A stretch of 25,465 nucleotides of DNA, from positions 1-25,465 of the forward strand of contig CAJUSH010000044.1 of NCBI GenBank assembly GCA_910589045.1, given 5' to 3'. The translations under genes were made by a program, and so were the position numbers. The notes under the pieces are model-generated. The model was not told the DNA's origin, did not search any database, and saw only the letters and a program-made list of their open reading frames with translations. This stretch comes from an uncultured Eubacterium sp. GTDB taxonomy: Bacteria; Bacillota_A; Clostridia; Lachnospirales; Lachnospiraceae. This document shows, piece after piece, positions 22,901 to 25,465 of this stretch (the stretch's first letter is position 1; each line of letters opens with the position of its first letter).

Positions 22901-23533
22901 CTCGACCAGAGTATCTGCCACATCATCTTCAAAGAATGCGAATGCATCGCGGGACTCCGCCCACGGTGAACCGTTCTTTTCTTCAAACACTCTGCAAAAC
23001 TCTTGTGTCTTTCCTTTTTTATCAATAAACTGTTCCATCTTCGCGCACTTCAGGTTCTCACCATAAAAGCCCAGATAGTTGTAAAACATCTTTGCGAATA
23101 CACGCAGAACAGCGGTATTATCCTTGTTGATGGAGCCCTCGATATCAATATTGAAAAGGATCGTGTCGGTCTCACCGCGGATTGCGCTTGCGATCTGCAT
23201 GAAGGTCGCCTCATCATCAAACTTCCCGCGAAAATAATCCTCGACCTTCTTTCCGTCCACTTCCTTGTTTTCCAGAAGGTATGACAGCATCTTCAGGAAA
23301 TGAGATTTACCGCTTCCAAAGAAACCGGAGATCCACACGCCCACATCCGCTGTCGGCTCCCGGAAGGATTCGGCATAATTATTGAAGAAGGTGATCATAT
23401 GCTGACGGATATCCCGCGTGATGACATATTCCCGGACTTCCTGCTTCAATACGTCAGCAGCATCCTGGTCAACCTTAACGACACCATTGATCTTACGATC
23501 GATGTCGTCATAAAACATTTGCTGTATTCTCAT
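19946..23533 (-). CDS. brxC: BrxC, BREX P-loop ATPase, 1195 aa
   Basis: A large AAA+-like ATPase (DUF6079/BrxC type) needed for BREX function. Walker A GFFGSGKS is at 70-77 within VWISGFFGSGKSHFLKML, and Walker B LLFMADEVGQYV is at about 254-265. A long helical remainder follows, then a Pro/Lys-rich linker (PPKPADPKPVDPGKPAPKK, about 1125-1147) and a C-terminal helical segment of about 45 residues. Length is typical. AGGAGG lies just before the ATG at 23533, 13 bp after brxB, consistent with one transcript. Between its stop and pglX are 91 bp holding small hairpins and the inverted repeat. GC is about 55% in sampled lines, like the flanking BREX genes other than pglX. Confidence 0.96.
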   Translation of the reverse strand: MRIQQMFYDDIDRKINGVVKVDQDAADVLKQEVREYVITRDIRQHMITFFNNYAESFREPTADVGVWISGFFGSGKSHFLKMLSYLLENKEVDGKKVEDYFRGKFDDEATFMQIASAIRGETDTILFNIDIEGSINKDNTAVLRVFAKMFYNYLGFYGENLKCAKMEQFIDKKGKTQEFCRVFEEKNGSPWAESRDAFAFFEDDVADTLVEVLGMSETAAHNWFDGTETIETSIAQLVSEMKEYVDAKPENFRLLFMADEVGQYVGDSIDLLMNLQSLVEKIGSECSGKIWVVCTGQEAIDEIIRTRQDQFSRIQARFKTRLALTSSSADEVIQKRILRKKDEATPQLEQVYNENDSVLRNLFSFTDAVLDIKGYSGPGEFARNFPFVPYQFIIMQKVFSEIRRHGNSGKHLSGGERSMLSGFQEAAQKIEDKDEFALAPFYLFYDTVHTFLDSSIRRVIERCQKAADTNAGILRQDVAVLKLLYLVRYIDDIKANLDNIVILMADDIRMDKIIMREQVRGSLDRLMSQNYIGRTGDTYNFLTDEEQDIQREIKNTPVDTAAIVERIAHIVFGDIYTTKKFRYGRYDFAFDQMVDNTTVGAVTGGMRLKIMTVAADSEEKAELRLMTESAGQSIAVLADTPYYESLENAMQIRKYVKQRNVAQLPKSVRDIIANYQSEADKYEQSAQTDLAAAITNAQFYVDGEKIEIRAAAVSSKEEDPVKRDYEIKKGKAKSVIDQSLDYLVSHVYSDLALIEENAESDADILALLTGAVTLIPGTEPNRDAAARVEEYLEMQDRKHLPTSMADVQRRYQAIPYGWREIDIAAVVALLIIGQKVTIKYAGSTVQPNNPKLPDMLRKKSEIGKTQISKRQVVSAARMKAVRDFLRDYFNLMDVPADEDGLIRFMIDKFEGLQKHYEDLLAKYEGRKYPDRNAVSNALQTVMDVLSQQKDNVALIARVLQREDSLYDAQEAMQNVEAFFKTQVTVFDAAVKFDQDRRNDLDYIKKDEEANQALNTIRLITMVPSGGKYDYKRIPELNGLMAKVKASHDAMLDEKRAELLEVVRQCMADIHQAADGGNPTARAISDKADAYYGQQKEKIAETTSLALMEGFQIPMWNYRDDAVSGIEFSKQPPKPADPKPVDPGKPAPKKTYRQIFRQSLLKAARLESDAEIDAYVDKLRDQLKTLLKGSDGIDLK

Positions 23534-23546
23534 TTGTCAGCTCCTC

Positions 23547-24137
23547 CTACAATACCTGATTATTGGAGCTGTCCTCAGTTCCAATAATATTGAATGCGCG
23601 GTAATACGGATTCGGTTCCAGCTTGTTAAACAGCCGCACAAATCTTCCGTCATACTTGCCCGGATACATCACCAGAATCGGGATATCCGGAAACTCAGGC
23701 TGCAGTGCTTCCAGAAGGGAATGAATCCTCATAAACGGGAACACCTCTCCCACGCCGGTCAGAAGCAGCACATCCCCCGGCTCATGCGGTTCATACTGCA
23801 TCTTATCCACGAAGCTTCTATTGCTGGCGAACTTCTGCAGACTGCTGAACAGGAACTCTTTCCCCTTCTTTTCTTCCATCTGCACCGCCTTTTCCGTGAT
23901 ACGCTTATCATCACAGATAGACAGAAACACTTTATACAGGTTCCGTTCCACCAAATGACAATCCAGCGACGGATCTGCTGCCAGCTGCTCCGTGAAATGC
24001 CGGACAATCATTTCATCCTGCGCGTCATAGCAGAAAATACGGATATTTACCTCATTGCTGAGCCCCTTGCCTTCCAGGAACTCAGGCTTCTGTATCTCCA
24101 ATTTCAGATGATCCAATCTCTCGTTTATATTGCTCAT
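23547..24137 (-). CDS. brxB: BrxB (DUF1788), 196 aa
   Basis: A small BREX protein of the DUF1788 family, of unknown biochemical activity but normally essential to the system. The C-terminal signature is clear: GDVLLLTGVGEVFPFMRIH, then IPILVMYPGKYDG and LEPNPYYRAFNII. The ATG at 24137 (MSNINERLDHL) has AGGAGG four to five bases upstream and starts eight bases after the brxA stop. A longer in-frame reading to 24227 would overlap brxA widely and is rejected. The position between brxA and brxC is the standard type 1 order. Confidence 0.95.
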   Translation of the reverse strand: MSNINERLDHLKLEIQKPEFLEGKGLSNEVNIRIFCYDAQDEMIVRHFTEQLAADPSLDCHLVERNLYKVFLSICDDKRITEKAVQMEEKKGKEFLFSSLQKFASNRSFVDKMQYEPHEPGDVLLLTGVGEVFPFMRIHSLLEALQPEFPDIPILVMYPGKYDGRFVRLFNKLEPNPYYRAFNIIGTEDSSNNQVL

Positions 24138-24145
24138 GTTCCCTC

Positions 24146-24763
24146 CTATGAGAAGCAGTTGAACGCCGTCAATGCCCTGTCGTCGTTGCTGCTTCTTATG
24201 GCGTTCTCCAGCACCGGATTCAGCCATACCGGATTGATATGATCCGCTTTGATATCGTCCAGATACGCATTCTCCGCAAGCACCCGGACCAGAATCTGCC
24301 GGATCTTTTTCACCGTGCTCTCACTCCATCCAGCCACATAATCATCCTGTTCCTGTAGCTGCATGAAGAACACATTCACATCCATCTGGCTGAAGGAGAA
24401 ATTCTGCATCCGGTATTTCCCGCCGATTACCGTAATCATAAAATCCCATACCAGCCGATACCGCTTCATCATCGCATACATGCAAATTTGCTTCGCCGTC
24501 TCCGATGACTGCGAAGCTACCGCCTCGACCAGATCCATATCCCCCATGCCCTCTAATCTCGCAACGCAGGCTTTTGCCATCTGGCGGATGGACCTCTCCG
24601 TCGGATACTGGAAAAGGTTATCCGCCACTATCCGGTCTATGATTTCATTCTCTTCAAGCCTCTCACGCATAAGCTTCGCAGTTGTCCTCATCTCATAGAA
24701 AAGGAACTGCTCCCGCGTGATCTGAGCGGAACCCTTATATGGGCTGCTATTTATCTCTGCCAT
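24146..24763 (-). CDS. brxA: BrxA (DUF1819), 205 aa
   Basis: First gene of the BREX operon, DUF1819 family (NusB-like fold and DNA binding reported for BrxA proteins). The sequence starts MAEINSSPYKGSAQITREQFLF and is mostly helical. It has the family-like ERSIRQMAKACVARL in the first half and a C-terminal LAENAYLDDIKADHINPVWLN. The ATG at 24763 is preceded by GGAGAG at a suitable distance. A GTG at 24799 in the same frame gives a 12-residue extension without a good ribosome site. The promoter at 24920-24948 leaves a leader of about 150 nt. Confidence 0.94.
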   Translation of the reverse strand: MAEINSSPYKGSAQITREQFLFYEMRTTAKLMRERLEENEIIDRIVADNLFQYPTERSIRQMAKACVARLEGMGDMDLVEAVASQSSETAKQICMYAMMKRYRLVWDFMITVIGGKYRMQNFSFSQMDVNVFFMQLQEQDDYVAGWSESTVKKIRQILVRVLAENAYLDDIKADHINPVWLNPVLENAIRSSNDDRALTAFNCFS

Positions 24764-24919
24764 TTTTTTATCTCTCCAAACAGATTTACCCGCCTGCACA
24801 TACGCCTTCGTCTGATCCTGAATGACTCATCTTCAGGTCCCCTTTGCACCCCAATAAAATCTTATCAAATGATCGGTCCGATAATCCGGACTGCAGGCAT
24901 ACGCAAAATGTCAAGCATA

Positions 24920-24948
24920 AGTATAGCACGGCGCTTCTTATCCAACAA
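24920..24948 (-). promoter_or_regulatory. Probable promoter of the BREX operon
   Basis: TTGTTG (24943-24948), 17 bp, TATACT (24920-24925) on the minus strand. The leader contains a small hairpin GTCCG-GATTAT-CGGAC and a second possible -35 (TTGACA) without a matching -10. Confidence 0.6.
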
Positions 24949-25063
24949 GAGTTTGTCTTTAAGATCCCGTTAATGGTCTCCTGTTTTCTTGCGACTGTTC
25001 GAAACAAAATAAAGAGTTCCGGGCCTTCAGCTCCACGTTCCGGATTCGTTTTCTCCAATTCTG

Positions 25064-25156
25064 CTATTTCTTTCTGTTTTTCCATACTTTATAAATCAAG
25101 TAAGCAGCAGGAAGCGAAATGCAGATAATTACAAACCATTCTGGAAAATGCGGCAT
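25064..25156 (-). CDS. Small single-pass membrane peptide, 30 aa
   Basis: It reads MPHFPEWFVIICISLPAAYL, then IYKVWKNRKK and a stop. The hydrophobic segment spans about residues 8-22 and the tail is strongly basic, so the predicted topology is N-out, C-in. A ribosome site (AAGGGGG) is seven bases before the ATG. It sits 27 bp after the DUF3592-like gene in the same direction and about 115 bp before the BREX promoter. Family and function are not recognised. Such peptides can be membrane toxins or subunits; nothing here decides it. The short length keeps confidence modest. Confidence 0.5.
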   Translation of the reverse strand: MPHFPEWFVIICISLPAAYLIYKVWKNRKK

Positions 25157-25183
25157 ATCCTTTATCCCCCTTCTCTAATGGAT

Positions 25184-25465
25184 TTACATAAGTACAGCTA
25201 TCAGTACGCTGCCTATGCCAATTAAAAATCCCGCGATGATTCGTTTCGCAGAATAACTGTATATTCTCTCTGGTTGGTTTCGGTCATAACGAACGGTAAT
25301 CGGTGTTCCTATCCTGGATGTGAAAGGAACTTGTATGCGATTTATGGAAACAATCGTTCCATTCGTTTTCGTTGTCTTTCCATGCTTTATTGCAAAAAGA
25401 ATACAGTTGCATAAGGCAAAGGAAAACGATACACCCGCTATTATATACAGGACTATTACATCACG
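25184..25465 (-). CDS. DUF3592-like membrane protein, C-terminal 93 aa, runs off the window
   Basis: An open frame enters from the right edge and ends at 25184. It shows a hydrophobic helix (VIVLYIIAGVSFSFALCNCI), a short beta-rich part (TNGTIVSINRIQV, then RIGTPITVRYDRNQPERIY) and a final membrane helix (IIAGFLIGIGSVLIAVLM). The two helices flanking a G-x-x-V-x-Y-D-x-x-x-P-E core resemble DUF3592 proteins, whose function is unknown. The start is outside the window, so full length is unknown. It runs in the same direction as the small membrane peptide and BREX and may be part of the same island. Confidence 0.65.
   Translation of the reverse strand, partial: RDVIVLYIIAGVSFSFALCNCILFAIKHGKTTKTNGTIVSINRIQVPFTSRIGTPITVRYDRNQPERIYSYSAKRIIAGFLIGIGSVLIAVLM

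Noticed and set aside
24786..25085. 99-codon minus-strand frame upstream of brxA
   Set aside because: It spans the probable BREX promoter and overlaps the better supported 30-aa peptide; no good ribosome site.

Overview
The window looks like chromosome from a Gram-positive anaerobe of the Lachnospiraceae or a close Clostridia relative. Pointers are a Spo0A-type response regulator, a DUF4317 protein, a DUF815 ATPase, strong sigma-A style promoters, AGGAGG ribosome sites and about 50% GC. The species cannot be fixed from sequence reading alone.

Left part (1-9.9 kb), ordinary chromosome with one unusual locus. A small conserved-looking hypothetical gene (120-356, minus) lies beside two tandem, homologous, apparently non-coding transcription units on the minus strand (about 430-866 and 1029-1365). 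Each has a TTGACA-17-TATTAT promoter, three copies of a GAGGTA-GGTCC motif at 52 and 54 nt spacing, and a long 3' stem with a compensatory base change. I cannot assign them to a known RNA family. A minus-strand gene run follows, transcribed from about 7.0 kb down to 1.5 kb: MBOAT acyltransferase, SGNH hydrolase-like protein, inositol-monophosphatase-like enzyme, DUF815 AAA+ ATPase, YczE-type membrane protein. The MBOAT/SGNH pair suggests acylation of a cell-surface polymer. A DUF4317 gene (plus) converges on the Spo0A-like regulator, which is divergent from a small XRE repressor.

Middle (9.9-13.6 kb). An ABC transporter ATPase and its FtsX-type permease form a two-gene minus-strand operon. 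Next is the C-terminal remnant of a MATE efflux gene, broken by a 4-bp duplication and cut off directly against the end of the defence island.

Right part (13.6-25.5 kb). A BREX type 1 phage-defence operon on the minus strand: brxA, brxB, brxC, pglX, pglZ, all intact in reading frame with recognisable key motifs. The usual sixth gene, brxL, is not where it is normally found. pglX has visibly lower GC than its neighbours over most of its length, a perfect 10-bp inverted repeat sits just before its ribosome site, and the 190-bp pglX-pglZ gap carries a possible small plus-strand RNA. Upstream of brxA, in the same direction, are a 30-residue membrane peptide and a DUF3592-like membrane protein running off the window.

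The most novel-looking items are the tandem RNA genes, followed by the brxL-less BREX island with its mosaic pglX and MATE junction.
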